In this document: piece after piece, positions 1 to 6,870 of the stretch
Position numbering within the stretch: the first letter of the stretch is position 1
Layout: every line of letters starts with the position of its first letter
DNA from: DSNY01 sp016861185
GTDB lineage: Bacteria; Pseudomonadota; Gammaproteobacteria; Burkholderiales; Burkholderiaceae_F
DNA: 64,000 nt
NCBI GenBank assembly: GCA_030263275.1
Contig: SZOR01000003.1
Span: 1-64,000 of the forward strand
Direction: 5' to 3'
Position numbers and translations under genes: made by a program
The notes under the pieces: model-generated
Database searches by the model: none
What the model was told of the DNA's origin: nothing
What the model saw: the letters and a program-made list of their open reading frames with translations, nothing else

Positions 1-753
1 ATCGGCCAGCGCGGCGCGCGCCTGCTGCGGCCGGTCGAGCGCGAACCATGCATCGGCGAGCGCGACCCGCGTGTAAAGGTCTTCGCCCGACGCGAGCGAC
101 TGCGAATACGCGCGCACCGCCGCGTCGAGCGCGCCCAGGCGTTCGTGCACTTCGCCGGCGAGCGAAAGGGCCCAAGCGCGCAGCGACGCCGGGCCACGCG
201 CCGCCACCGCTTCGAGCACGGCGAGCGCCTGCGCGTCGCGCCCGTTCGATGCATCGACCGCGGCCGTGCAGATCGCGGCCACGGCGGCGGCGACGGACCC
301 GATCGCGGCGCAGTCGGCGCGCGCCGCGCCGAGATCGCCGCGCACCTGCGCGATCGTCGCGCGTGCGAGCCGCGCCTGCAGATGCGCCGGCTCGTGCCGC
401 AGCACGCGGTCGAGCAGCGCGCGCGCCGTGTCGAACCGATGGCGGCTTTGCTCGATCGTCGCGCGCAGCACGACCGCGTCGGGTTCGTCCAGATCCGCGA
501 GTTGCGCTTCGGCGTAACCGAGCAGGCGCGGGTCGCCGTTCACGCGGCTCGCCTCGACGAGCGTGCGCGCCTGCGCGATGCGCACGGACGCGGGCAACTG
601 CGCCGACTGCAGCGCGCGCTGCACCTGCGCCTTGATCGCGCGCGGGGCGAGCTGCGTTTCGACGACCGTGTCGCGCGACTGGGCCTGCGCGACGGTCGCG
701 GCGACGAAAAGCGCGGCGATCGGAGCGATGGGGCGGATGTCGTCGACGAACAC
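1..753 (-). CDS. Exported TPR-repeat protein, 3' end outside window
   Basis: The frame stays open from a GTG at 753 to the left edge, so the C-terminus is missing. The start has no clear ribosome binding site but is the only sensible one: it gives a hydrophobic signal peptide ending in AQA-Q at about residue 26. The rest is alanine/leucine-rich paired helices with TPR-like spacing, for example LADAWFALDRPQQARAALAD at the left edge. It follows the DUF4331 and lipoprotein genes on the same strand and probably shares their promoter. TPR domains are protein-protein scaffolds; a periplasmic partner role is inferred. The 250 bp before it holds only palindromic repeats, so separate transcription cannot be excluded. 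Confidence 0.7.
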   Translation of the reverse strand, partial: MFVDDIRPIAPIAALFVAATVAQAQSRDTVVETQLAPRAIKAQVQRALQSAQLPASVRIAQARTLVEASRVNGDPRLLGYAEAQLADLDEPDAVVLRATIEQSRHRFDTARALLDRVLRHEPAHLQARLARATIAQVRGDLGAARADCAAIGSVAAAVAAICTAAVDASNGRDAQALAVLEAVAARGPASLRAWALSLAGEVHERLGALDAAVRAYSQSLASGEDLYTRVALADAWFALDRPQQARAALAD

Positions 754-763
754 GCGACCGAGA

Positions 764-887
764 AATCCCCCCGGCCTTCGGCCGACCCCCTTTTCGAAAG
801 GGGGTGGATATCCCCCCGGCCTGCGGCCGACCCCCTTTTCAGAAGGGCGTGCATGAGTACCGCCCCCTTTGGAAAAGGGGGCGGTAC
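764..887. repeat. CCCCCTTT-type palindromic repeats, several copies
   Basis: Two tandem units (about 764-808 and 811-847) carry a TCCCCCCGGCC block, a GGCCGAC block and a CCCCCTTTTC/GAAAGGGGG hairpin. A third unit at 857-887 is an almost perfect hairpin, GTACCGCCCCCTTT against AAAGGGGGCGGTAC. The same family recurs at 12481-12622, 30906-30950, 37372-37541, 51206-51310 and 55185-55278. Here it fills the gap between the lipoprotein gene and the TPR gene. Confidence 0.85.
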
Positions 888-1004
888 GTGCAGCGTGCGG
901 GGGCTTCTCCGCCGCATCGAAACGCGACACACCTTCGCTCGAAGCGGGCCGCAACGGCGCGGACGACGGCATGCCTGCCTCGGTGAAGCAAGACGCGCCG
1001 CGCT

Positions 1005-1256
1005 TCACAGCCCGACCGGTTCGTCCGAGTCGGTCGTCGGCGGCGCGATGCCGTCGATCGGTCGCGGCTCGTTGGTCTCGCCGGTCAGCATCGCAATCAT
1101 GCCGTTGGCGAAGGCGATCAGGCCGGCCACGCTCGCCGAGGCCGCGCGGTCTTCGCGCTGCAGCTCGGTGAGTCCGTCGTCGCCGCCGCCGGAGCCGCCA
1201 CCGCAGGCCGCCAGAACCAGCGCGGCCGCGCCGATCATCAGTTTGAGTCGGTTCAT
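1005..1256 (-). CDS. Small lipoprotein linked to DUF4331 gene
   Basis: This 83-residue protein has a short N-terminal hydrophobic segment ending in the lipobox LAAC (Cys18), followed by a Gly/Ser/Asp linker. That is the usual pattern for lipidation and membrane anchoring. The rest is about 55 polar residues with no family I recognise. The start is well supported: an AGGAGG ribosome binding site overlaps the stop codon of the upstream DUF4331 gene, with 12 nt between the two genes, so they are translationally linked. Its role is unknown; it probably acts with DUF4331 in the envelope. Confidence 0.75.
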   Translation of the reverse strand: MNRLKLMIGAAALVLAACGGGSGGGDDGLTELQREDRAASASVAGLIAFANGMIAMLTGETNEPRPIDGIAPPTTDSDEPVGL

Positions 1257-1268
1257 CGCAGCCTCCTC

Positions 1269-2792
1269 CTACATCGCGCCCGGCGTGGGCGTGAACAAGT
1301 ACGGGAAACGCCGCAGCAGCGGGATCACGGCGTTGTCGACCGCATCGTGCAGTTTCAGCGACGTATCGCCGAGCGGCACGTTCGCCGGTTTGCAGTCGGC
1401 GCCGAGCCCGAGCGCGTTGTTGTCGCCGTTCAGGATGCACAGCCCGCCCATCACCGCGACCAGCGAGATATCGACGACGTCGTCCTTCGGGCGGCGGCCG
1501 TTTGGATAACCCGCCGGATCGCCGCCGGCCAGGCCGAGCCGGTTCTGCTGCGCTTCGGGCGTGGGCGCAATCGACGTGTTCAGCCGCATCATCTCGGCCG
1601 GCGTCACGCTCCTCGGCTTGTTCACGCCGTTGATGCCGGTCAGGAACGTCGTCACCAGATCGGTGCGCGGCAGGTTCTTCGGCGCGGTGCCCGGCAGGTT
1701 GAGCGCGATCTCCAACAGCGCGGGGAAGGTCGGATTCGTCACGTAGTTGGCGAACTGCGCGTCGTCCTTCGGCTTGCTGCCGTTGAAGCGATCCTTGTCG
1801 GGCAGGCCGATCACGACTTCGTTGACGAGCGGCATCGCCAGGCGCGACACCTGCACCCACGGCCCGCCGTCCTTGCTCGAAGTCTGATGGCCCGATTTCG
1901 GCGTCGGATCGAGCAGCCGCACCTGGCGCAGGCTCGCCGTAGTCCAGCCGCCGATCACCGGGTCGTCGCCTTTGACGAGGCAGCTGCGGTGCGCCTCGAG
2001 CGCGAGCGTCGTGATGTTGGCGTCGTCGATCGTGTTCGGCACCGCGTTGATCAGCGCCGGATTGGTGATCACCGAGACGGGCGCGTTGACCAGATCGAAG
2101 ATCGTGCCGAGGTTCACGGCGAACGGCTCCTTGCGCTGGCCGACGAACATCCGGCCGGGCTGGCTGCAGCCGGGGATGTTGACGTTGTAGACGTGCTGCT
2201 CGGCGTACGCCGCGTAGTCGGGGATCGTCTTGGTGCCGATGTTGTCGGCCGGCTTGTCGAAGGTCGCCGAACCGTTGGCCGCGTTGGTGATGCGCGCCCG
2301 CTGACCCGTGCGCCGGTCGCCGCGGACGACGTCGACGGTGTACGTCTCGTTGACGTTCAGCGCCGCGGCGTTCGGCGCCGATACCGTGCCCGCCTGGATC
2401 AGCGGGATCGCGACGTTCTTGTCGCCGATCGGCAGCGTGATGCCCTTCAGGTTGTTCCTGAAGCGGAACTGGAACGTGAGGTCTTCGCGCGCGTCGCCGT
2501 CGTTGTCGATGTGGATCTCGTACAGCGCGTTCGGATCGAGCTGGAAGTAGTTCGGGCCGCCGTACGGCGCCTGCAGCGGCAGGTAGTTGGCGATCAGCGT
2601 CACGTAGTCGGCGCGGCCCGGCTCGTACGAACGGAACATGTAGAAGTCGGTGCCGTCGACCTTGGGCTGGGTCGTGATGAAAGGCGCCTCGCGATGCGAC
2701 GAGGCGTTCGCCGCGGGTGCGGCGGCCAAGGCGCAGGCGGCGGCCGCAGCGGCGAGCGCGGGCCGCAGCGCCTGCAGGTTGCGTTTCGACAT
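1269..2792 (-). CDS. Exported DUF4331 domain protein
   Basis: This 507-residue protein has a signal peptide (residues 1-30, cleavage near ANA-S). The SSHREAP motif at 31-37 and the downstream DGTDFYMF block are typical of DUF4331. Much of the remainder reads as a beta-rich secreted domain, with segments such as IDNDGDAREDLTFQFRF. DUF4331 has no established biochemical function. The gene has a strong GGAGGA ribosome binding site and a leader of about 160 nt. A leftward promoter motif (GAATCC-N16-CGTATT, 2961-2988) matches the one in front of the sigma gene at 4159, so I infer membership of that ECF regulon. It is first in an operon with the lipoprotein and probably the TPR gene. Confidence 0.9.
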   Translation of the reverse strand: MSKRNLQALRPALAAAAAACALAAAPAANASSHREAPFITTQPKVDGTDFYMFRSYEPGRADYVTLIANYLPLQAPYGGPNYFQLDPNALYEIHIDNDGDAREDLTFQFRFRNNLKGITLPIGDKNVAIPLIQAGTVSAPNAAALNVNETYTVDVVRGDRRTGQRARITNAANGSATFDKPADNIGTKTIPDYAAYAEQHVYNVNIPGCSQPGRMFVGQRKEPFAVNLGTIFDLVNAPVSVITNPALINAVPNTIDDANITTLALEAHRSCLVKGDDPVIGGWTTASLRQVRLLDPTPKSGHQTSSKDGGPWVQVSRLAMPLVNEVVIGLPDKDRFNGSKPKDDAQFANYVTNPTFPALLEIALNLPGTAPKNLPRTDLVTTFLTGINGVNKPRSVTPAEMMRLNTSIAPTPEAQQNRLGLAGGDPAGYPNGRRPKDDVVDISLVAVMGGLCILNGDNNALGLGADCKPANVPLGDTSLKLHDAVDNAVIPLLRRFPYLFTPTPGAM

Positions 2793-2960
2793 TTCGGTTT
2801 CCTCCGGTGGATGGATGCGACGGAATCGATCAACGGCGCCGCGGCGGTCCGTACACCCGGGCGCGGCGTCTGAGCGGCATTACGGTCGAACCTTGCGATT
2901 GGATTCGGCGCGCGCAGCGAACGCAGTCGGGCGCAACGGCGGTTCGGCGGTCATGGCCCG

Positions 2961-2988
2961 AATACGGCCGGGGCGCCCGATCGGATTC
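2961..2988 (-). promoter_or_regulatory. Putative ECF-sigma promoter, leftward (DUF4331 operon)
   Basis: On the minus strand this reads GAATCC (2988-2983), a 16-nt spacer, then CGTATT (2966-2961). Sequence and spacing match the motifs at 3000-3027 and 4059-4086. Its position, about 170 nt before the DUF4331 start and back to back with the ferritin-gene motif, fits a divergent promoter. This is a pattern match only; no transcript data are available. Confidence 0.6.
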
Positions 2989-2999
2989 GCATTGCGGGC

Positions 3000-3027
3000 A
3001 AATCCATCCGCGGCGCCGGTCCGTATA
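3000..3027 (+). promoter_or_regulatory. Putative ECF-sigma promoter, rightward (ferritin-like gene)
   Basis: AAATCC (3000-3005), 16-nt spacer, CGTATA (3022-3027), followed by GG. The downstream CGTATAGG octamer is identical to the one in front of the sigma gene (4081-4088). The likely transcript starts near 3034 and reaches the ATG at 3082. Confidence 0.65.
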
Positions 3028-3081
3028 GGGTTGTCGATCCACTCACCCGCGCTTGACCGCGCTTGCCTTCAGGAGACCACG

Positions 3082-3633
3082 ATGCAATCGACGCGCAGAA
3101 CCTTCCTGTCCACCGCCACGCTGTCCGCGACCGCGGTCGCATTGCTGGCCGGCGTGCGCACGCCCGCGCATGCCGCCAATCCGGCCGGCGACGTGAAGAT
3201 CCTCAACGTCGCGCTCGGACTCGAGCACGAGGCGATCGGCGCCTACCAGCTCGGCGCGGCGAGCGGACTGCTGCAGAAGCCCGTGCTCGACCTCGCGCTG
3301 CAGTTCCAGTCGCACCACAAAGGGCATCGCGACGCGCTCGCCGCGACGATCCGCAAGCTCGGCGGCACGCCGGTCGAAGAGAAGAAGCTCGACGACTACG
3401 CGAAAGCGCTGCGCGCCGACATGCTGAAGTCGCAGGCCGACGTGCTCGATCTGGCGGCACGCCTCGAGCTCGGCGCGGTCAACGCCTACCTCGGCGTGAT
3501 CCCGTCGTTTGCCGACAGCGCGCTCGCGAAGGTCGCCGCGCGGCTGGCCGCCGACGAAACGATGCACTGGTCGATCCTCGCCAATGCGCTGGGCCGGCCG
3601 CTGCCGGGCGCGGCCCTTTCGTTCGGCGCGTGA
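3082..3633 (+). CDS. Tat-exported ferritin-like domain protein
   Basis: The 183-residue protein starts at an ATG 5 nt after AGGAGA. Its N-terminus carries a twin-arginine motif (STRRTFLS, residues 3-10), a hydrophobic stretch and an AHA cleavage site near residue 31, so export in folded form is likely. The mature part is an all-helical bundle with Glu/His pairs (GLEHEAIGAYQ, SHHKGHRD, ADETMHWS) that look like ferritin-like di-metal ligands. Its substrate is unknown; roles in metal or peroxide handling are guesses. The cytochrome gene begins one base after its stop, so the two are co-transcribed, probably from the ECF-type promoter at 3000-3027. Confidence 0.85.
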   Translation: MQSTRRTFLSTATLSATAVALLAGVRTPAHAANPAGDVKILNVALGLEHEAIGAYQLGAASGLLQKPVLDLALQFQSHHKGHRDALAATIRKLGGTPVEEKKLDDYAKALRADMLKSQADVLDLAARLELGAVNAYLGVIPSFADSALAKVAARLAADETMHWSILANALGRPLPGAALSFGA

Positions 3634-3634
3634 G

Positions 3635-4054
3635 ATGCCCGCACGGCCGGTTCTCGCCGCGCTCGTGCTGACGCTCGCGTTCACAGCGCCGTCGGGGTCC
3701 GCCGCCGCCGGCGGCGCGCGCTCGGACCGAGCCGAAGCCTCGCGCGGCGAGACCCGAGGGGACACCGCCCGCGGCGCGCAGTTGTACGAGTCGCGCTGCG
3801 GCGGCTGCCACAGCGCAGACGCGAACCGTATCGGCCCCGCGCACCGCGGCGTTTTCGGCCGGCGCGCGGGGACTGCGGCCGGCTTCGACTATTCGCCCGC
3901 GCTGCGCGCGAGCCGGCTCGTATGGAACGCACGCTCGCTCGACGCGTGGCTGGCCGATCCCGAACGCACGATCCCCGGCCAAGCGATGGGCTACCGCGTC
4001 GACGACGAGCGCGACCGTGGCGATCTGATCGCGTACTTGCGCGATCTGCGGTGA
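3635..4054 (+). CDS. Periplasmic class I c-type cytochrome
   Basis: This 139-residue protein has an N-terminal signal segment and a single CGGCH haem-c site at residues 55-59, followed by IGPAHRGVFGRRAG. A Met ligand is likely in IPGQAMGYR near residue 119, and the C-terminal helix (DLIAYLRDL) is typical of small soluble class I cytochromes. It probably shuttles electrons in the periplasm. It is co-transcribed with the ferritin-like gene. The sigma gene's promoter motif begins 5 nt after its stop. Confidence 0.88.
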   Translation: MPARPVLAALVLTLAFTAPSGSAAAGGARSDRAEASRGETRGDTARGAQLYESRCGGCHSADANRIGPAHRGVFGRRAGTAAGFDYSPALRASRLVWNARSLDAWLADPERTIPGQAMGYRVDDERDRGDLIAYLRDLR

Positions 4055-4058
4055 GTCG

Positions 4059-4086
4059 CAATCCGCCCTTCGCTTTCCTGCGTATA
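4059..4086 (+). promoter_or_regulatory. Putative autoregulatory ECF-sigma promoter
   Basis: CAATCC (4059-4064), exactly 16 nt, CGTATA (4081-4086), then GG. It matches the two motifs at 2961-3027. ECF sigma genes are commonly autoregulated, and known RpoE/ChrR-type ECF promoters have a -35 rich in ATCC, so this fits a site for the sigma factor encoded at 4159. Confidence 0.65.
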
Positions 4087-4095
4087 GGCTGTTGA

Positions 4096-4137
4096 CGCAC
4101 CGATCGTCGGCCGAAGGTCCGGTCGACGATCGGTGCG
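4096..4137. repeat. 14-bp perfect inverted repeat in sigma-gene leader
   Basis: CGCACCGATCGTCG (4096-4109) and CGACGATCGGTGCG (4124-4137) are perfect complements around a 14-nt loop. The element begins about 10 nt after the -10 motif and ends 21 nt before the sigma start, so it would be the 5' leader hairpin of the sigma mRNA or a DNA operator. There is no T-tract, so it is not a standard terminator. Confidence 0.75.
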
Positions 4138-4158
4138 CGAGCATGCAACGAGGTGGCT

Positions 4159-4872
4159 ATGTATCCAGCGGCGGCGCAGGCAATCGGCGGTTTGGACGGC
4201 ATGCTCCTGGGCACCGGAACGGTGACGCGACCGTCGCGACAGGAAGCCCCGGAAGATCGTGTAGCCGAGCCGTCGCTCGAACAGGGCGATCAGCTCGCCG
4301 CGCTGCTGGCGCGGATCGCACAGGGCGAACAGGCCGCCCTCGAATCGCTGTACGACCTGACGCTGCCGCGCGTGTTTGCGGTCGCGCGCCGCATCTGCGT
4401 CGACTCCGCGCTCGCCGAAGAAGTGACCGAAGACGTTTACTTCCAGGTATGGCGCGAAGCGGCGCGCTTCGACGCAACGCGCGCGCCGGCGCTGCCGTGG
4501 CTGCTGATGCTCGCCCGCTCGCGCGCGCTCGACGCGCTGCGCCGGGCCGATCCCGCGCTGCCCGCGGAGGATCCGCACGCGCTGGTGGAGGAGGAAGGCA
4601 GCGGCGACGGCGATCCGCTGCGCCTGCTCGAGGCGTTCAGGCGCGACGGCGAAGTGCGCGGCGCGCTCGCGCGGCTGCCGGCGCACGACCGGCAGATCGT
4701 CGCGCTCGCTTTCCTGCGCGGACTGACGCATGCGGAGATCGCGGCGGCGATGAAGCTGCCGCTCGGGACGGTCAAGACCGCCGTGCGCCGCTCGCTGCAC
4801 GCGCTGCGCGTCGTTCTGGCCGTGCACGCGCCCGACGGATGGAACGACGAGGTAACCGATGAAAACGACTGA
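4159..4872 (+). CDS. ECF-family RNA polymerase sigma factor
   Basis: The protein (237 residues) has a sigma region 2 (LESLYDLTLPRVFAVARRIC, then AEEVTEDVYFQVWREAARFD) and a region 4 helix-turn-helix (LPAHDRQIVALAFLRGLTHA, then EIAAAMKLPLGTVKTAVRRS). Region 3 is absent, as expected for an ECF factor. I chose the ATG at 4159 because GAGG lies 6 nt before it; a GTG at 4153 is too close to that site. An N-terminal extension of about 45 residues precedes region 2. The stop overlaps the start of the cupin gene by 14 nt, so the pair resembles a sigma/anti-sigma couple of the RpoE-ChrR kind. Likely targets are the three matched promoters at 2961-2988, 3000-3027 and 4059-4086. Confidence 0.92.
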   Translation: MYPAAAQAIGGLDGMLLGTGTVTRPSRQEAPEDRVAEPSLEQGDQLAALLARIAQGEQAALESLYDLTLPRVFAVARRICVDSALAEEVTEDVYFQVWREAARFDATRAPALPWLLMLARSRALDALRRADPALPAEDPHALVEEEGSGDGDPLRLLEAFRRDGEVRGALARLPAHDRQIVALAFLRGLTHAEIAAAMKLPLGTVKTAVRRSLHALRVVLAVHAPDGWNDEVTDEND

Positions 4873-5329
4873 CCCGGGGCTGCCGCGGGCCGCGGTCGAA
4901 CGCATGCTGCTCGATGTGGCGCCCGAACCGGTCGCCCCCGACGTTGCGGCCCGCATCAAGGCACGCCTGGCAAAGCGTGTCGCGGCTGCACCCCGATCGA
5001 CCGCGCCGCAGTTCATCGACATTCGCGCCGACGAGGGCTGGCGGCCGCTGACCGACCGGACCGAGATGAAGATCCTCTTTGACGACGGCGCGACGCTGTC
5101 GTGGCTGGTGCGCATGCAGCCGGGTGCGCGGCTCGACGCGCACGCGCACGACGCGGGCCCGGAGGAGTGCCTGGTCGTCGCAGGCGATCTGTGGCTCGAC
5201 GGCAAGCGTTTCGGCGCCGGCGATTACCAGTTCGCGCCGCGCGGCACCGCGCACCACCGCATCCACACCGAGTCGGGTTGCGTGCTGTTCGTGCGTTCGC
5301 CTTCGCCGCGCGCCGCAGCGGCTGCTTGA
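4859..5329 (+). CDS. ChrR-like cupin protein, putative anti-sigma factor
   Basis: This 156-residue protein has an N-terminal helical part (residues 1-50) and a single cupin domain. Cupin metal ligands are visible as HAHDAGPEE and a later His in GTAHH. It overlaps the sigma gene by 14 nt. In the RpoE/ChrR family the N-terminal domain binds sigma and carries an HxxxCxxC zinc motif; here that region has no cysteine. Either the sigma-binding mode differs or this is a sensor cupin without classical anti-sigma activity. The anti-sigma role is therefore inferred from gene order. Confidence 0.75.
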   Translation: MKTTDPGLPRAAVERMLLDVAPEPVAPDVAARIKARLAKRVAAAPRSTAPQFIDIRADEGWRPLTDRTEMKILFDDGATLSWLVRMQPGARLDAHAHDAGPEECLVVAGDLWLDGKRFGAGDYQFAPRGTAHHRIHTESGCVLFVRSPSPRAAAAA

Positions 5330-5341
5330 ATCCGGCGGATC

Positions 5342-5794
5342 ATGGGAACGATGAACGAAGCCCTGCCCCGGTCGGCGACGGTCGCGCTGCTGGAAGCGCT
5401 CGCGCCGGAGGCGCCCGCGCGCGCAGACCGTATCCGCCGCCGGCTGCTCGTCCGCATCGCGTCCGACGCGAGGGCGGCGCGCAGCCTCGATCGCACGGCC
5501 GGTTGGCTGCCTTTCGTCGCCGGCGCCGAGAAGAAGATCCTGTTCGACGACGGTTGCACGATGACCTGGCTCGTGCGGATGGCGCCCGGCGCAGCGCTGC
5601 CCGCGCACCGGCACGACGAAGGCGACGAGGAATGCCTGGTGCTCGAAGGCACGGTCGTCGTCAACGACGTGCGTTATGGGCCCGGCGACTACGCGTTGGC
5701 GCTGCGCGGCTCGGAGCACCGCTCGGTGCGGACCGACACCGGTGCGCTGTTCCTGCTGCGATCGCCGTCGCCGCAGGCGCTCAGCGCGCGCTGA
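5342..5794 (+). CDS. Second ChrR-like cupin protein
   Basis: 150 residues, clearly paralogous to the preceding cupin: both have MKIL/KKILFDDG, LVRM-PGA, H-HD-G-EECLV, GDY and LRSPSP blocks in the same order. Its ligand motif is HRHDEGDEE. It lies 12 nt after the first cupin and so belongs to the same operon. It may be a duplicated sensor or a second regulator of the sigma factor. The start could be the ATG at 5342 or the one at 5351; neither has a strong ribosome binding site. Its 3' end overlaps the convergent SRPBCC gene by 14 nt. Confidence 0.75.
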   Translation: MGTMNEALPRSATVALLEALAPEAPARADRIRRRLLVRIASDARAARSLDRTAGWLPFVAGAEKKILFDDGCTMTWLVRMAPGAALPAHRHDEGDEECLVLEGTVVVNDVRYGPGDYALALRGSEHRSVRTDTGALFLLRSPSPQALSAR

Positions 5795-6248
5795 GGAGCC
5801 GCTGCAGGTTGTCGAGCGCACGGCGCGACTGCCGCGCGAGCAACCAGCGCGTGAGGTTGCGGTCGAGCCAGCGCCACGGCGCACGGTGCGAGCGGAACCA
5901 CAGCAGCCGCGTGAAGCGGCAGCCGCCAGCGCCCGGTTCGAGCTGATACTCGATGCGCGCGTCGCCTTCTGCGCTCGTCGTCTCGATGACCCAACGCCGC
6001 GGCGGCTCGCACGCGTGCACGGTCCACGTCGCTTCGAAGCGCCGGCCGGCGGCGCCGATCGTCTCGACCACGGTTTCGCCGAGCGCGAGCGGCCGGTCCG
6101 GCACGCCGCGCACCGCCACCGTCGCCGGATGCCAGCGCGACCAGCGCGCAGGATTGGTGACGAAAGCGAACGCCTCTTCGGCCGCACACGGCAGTTCGAC
6201 CCCGGTAACGAGGCAGACGAAGTCGGACGCCGCTTCGCCCGCGTTCAT
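5781..6248 (-). CDS. SRPBCC (START/Bet v1-like) family protein
   Basis: 155 residues with the SRPBCC layout: an early hydrophobic strand, AFAFVTNPARWSRWHPA, a run of beta strands and a long C-terminal amphipathic helix (LTRWLLARQSRRALDNLQRL). The family binds hydrophobic ligands; no substrate can be assigned. Its ATG overlaps the stop of the ABM gene (ATGA), so the two form an operon. It converges on the second cupin gene. Confidence 0.8.
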   Translation of the reverse strand: MNAGEAASDFVCLVTGVELPCAAEEAFAFVTNPARWSRWHPATVAVRGVPDRPLALGETVVETIGAAGRRFEATWTVHACEPPRRWVIETTSAEGDARIEYQLEPGAGGCRFTRLLWFRSHRAPWRWLDRNLTRWLLARQSRRALDNLQRLLSAR

Positions 6249-6532
6249 GCAACGCGCTCGTAGGCGACGATCTCGGGCGCGGCGGCGAGCAGCGGCCCGC
6301 CATGTTCGAACGCGCGCGCGACGTGCGCGCTCGCCATGTGCGCCTCGACCGCGGCGGCATCGTGCCAGTACTCGACCGTGACGAACTCGTTCGGACGGTC
6401 AGCGCGGACGAATACCTCGTAGCGGATGCAGCCGGGTTCGGCGCGCGTCGGCGCGAGCAACTCGTCGAAGACACGGCGCAGGGCGTCGCACTGGTCGGGC
6501 CGCGCGACAAAGCGGCCGATGACGGTTCTCAT
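6245..6532 (-). CDS. Antibiotic biosynthesis monooxygenase (ABM) domain protein
   Basis: 95 residues. The start at 6532 is fixed by a GGAGGA site 8 nt upstream. RTVIGRFVARPDQCDALRRV, TRAEPGCIRYEVF and FVTVEYWHD, AAVEAHMASAH form the dimeric alpha/beta fold of ABM-domain proteins, which include quinol monooxygenases and haem-degrading enzymes. No specific substrate can be named. It is translationally coupled to the SRPBCC gene. Confidence 0.85.
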   Translation of the reverse strand: MRTVIGRFVARPDQCDALRRVFDELLAPTRAEPGCIRYEVFVRADRPNEFVTVEYWHDAAAVEAHMASAHVARAFEHGGPLLAAAPEIVAYERVA

Positions 6533-6870
6533 CGCGGTTCCTCCGGAACTTGCGGGCGCGATCCGCAGCGGATCGCCCAAGGGATACGGCCGACCCGGCC
6601 ATCCGGATTGCGGCGCGGCAGCGCCGATCGCGTCAGGGCGAAGCCTATTCGACACGGAGAACACGGAGGACGGACTCCGGTTCTCTCCGTGTTCTTTGTG
6701 TCTCTGTGGCGAGATCGCGACGCTCGAAGGACGAAGGGTTCACCGCCGAGACACGGAGGACACAGAGAAAAAACCTGGAGACTCTCCTGGTGGCCTCCGT
6801 ATTGTCGAACGGAACGCGGCGCCGTTCGCGCGCTGGTCCTGCGCGGCGCTATCTGGATGGTCGGCGGCGT
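6533..6870. other. 338-bp gap between hypX and ABM gene, mostly repeats
   Basis: I see no gene here. It holds two hairpin-repeat copies of the CACGGAG family (about 6650-6800). At its right end a perfect 7-bp stem (GGCGGCG 6863-6869 / CGCCGCC 6874-6880) has the hypX stop codon in its loop, a possible transcription end for the hydrogenase operon. No T-tract is present. Confidence 0.6.
6650..6800. repeat. CACGGAG-type hairpin repeats, two copies
   Basis: GACACGGAGAACACGGAGGA is followed about 15 nt later by its near complement ending TCTGTGG (about 6652-6711). A second, degenerate copy (CCGAGACACGGAGGACACAG) starts at 6743. The same family occurs at 9697-9777, 10966-11044, 24681-24796, 29007-29079 and 43686-43749. 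All lie between genes. Confidence 0.8.

Noticed and set aside
764..887. CRISPR array
   Set aside because: Repeats are palindromic, irregularly spaced and dispersed through the window, without constant-length spacers or cas genes.
1347..2873. Long plus-strand reading frame opposite the DUF4331 gene
   Set aside because: Arg/Val/Asp-rich shadow with no domain motifs; it mirrors a well-supported gene. The same applies to other long antisense frames, such as 20570-22417 opposite hoxG, 45208-47976 opposite nifJ and 58075-60540 opposite nuoL.
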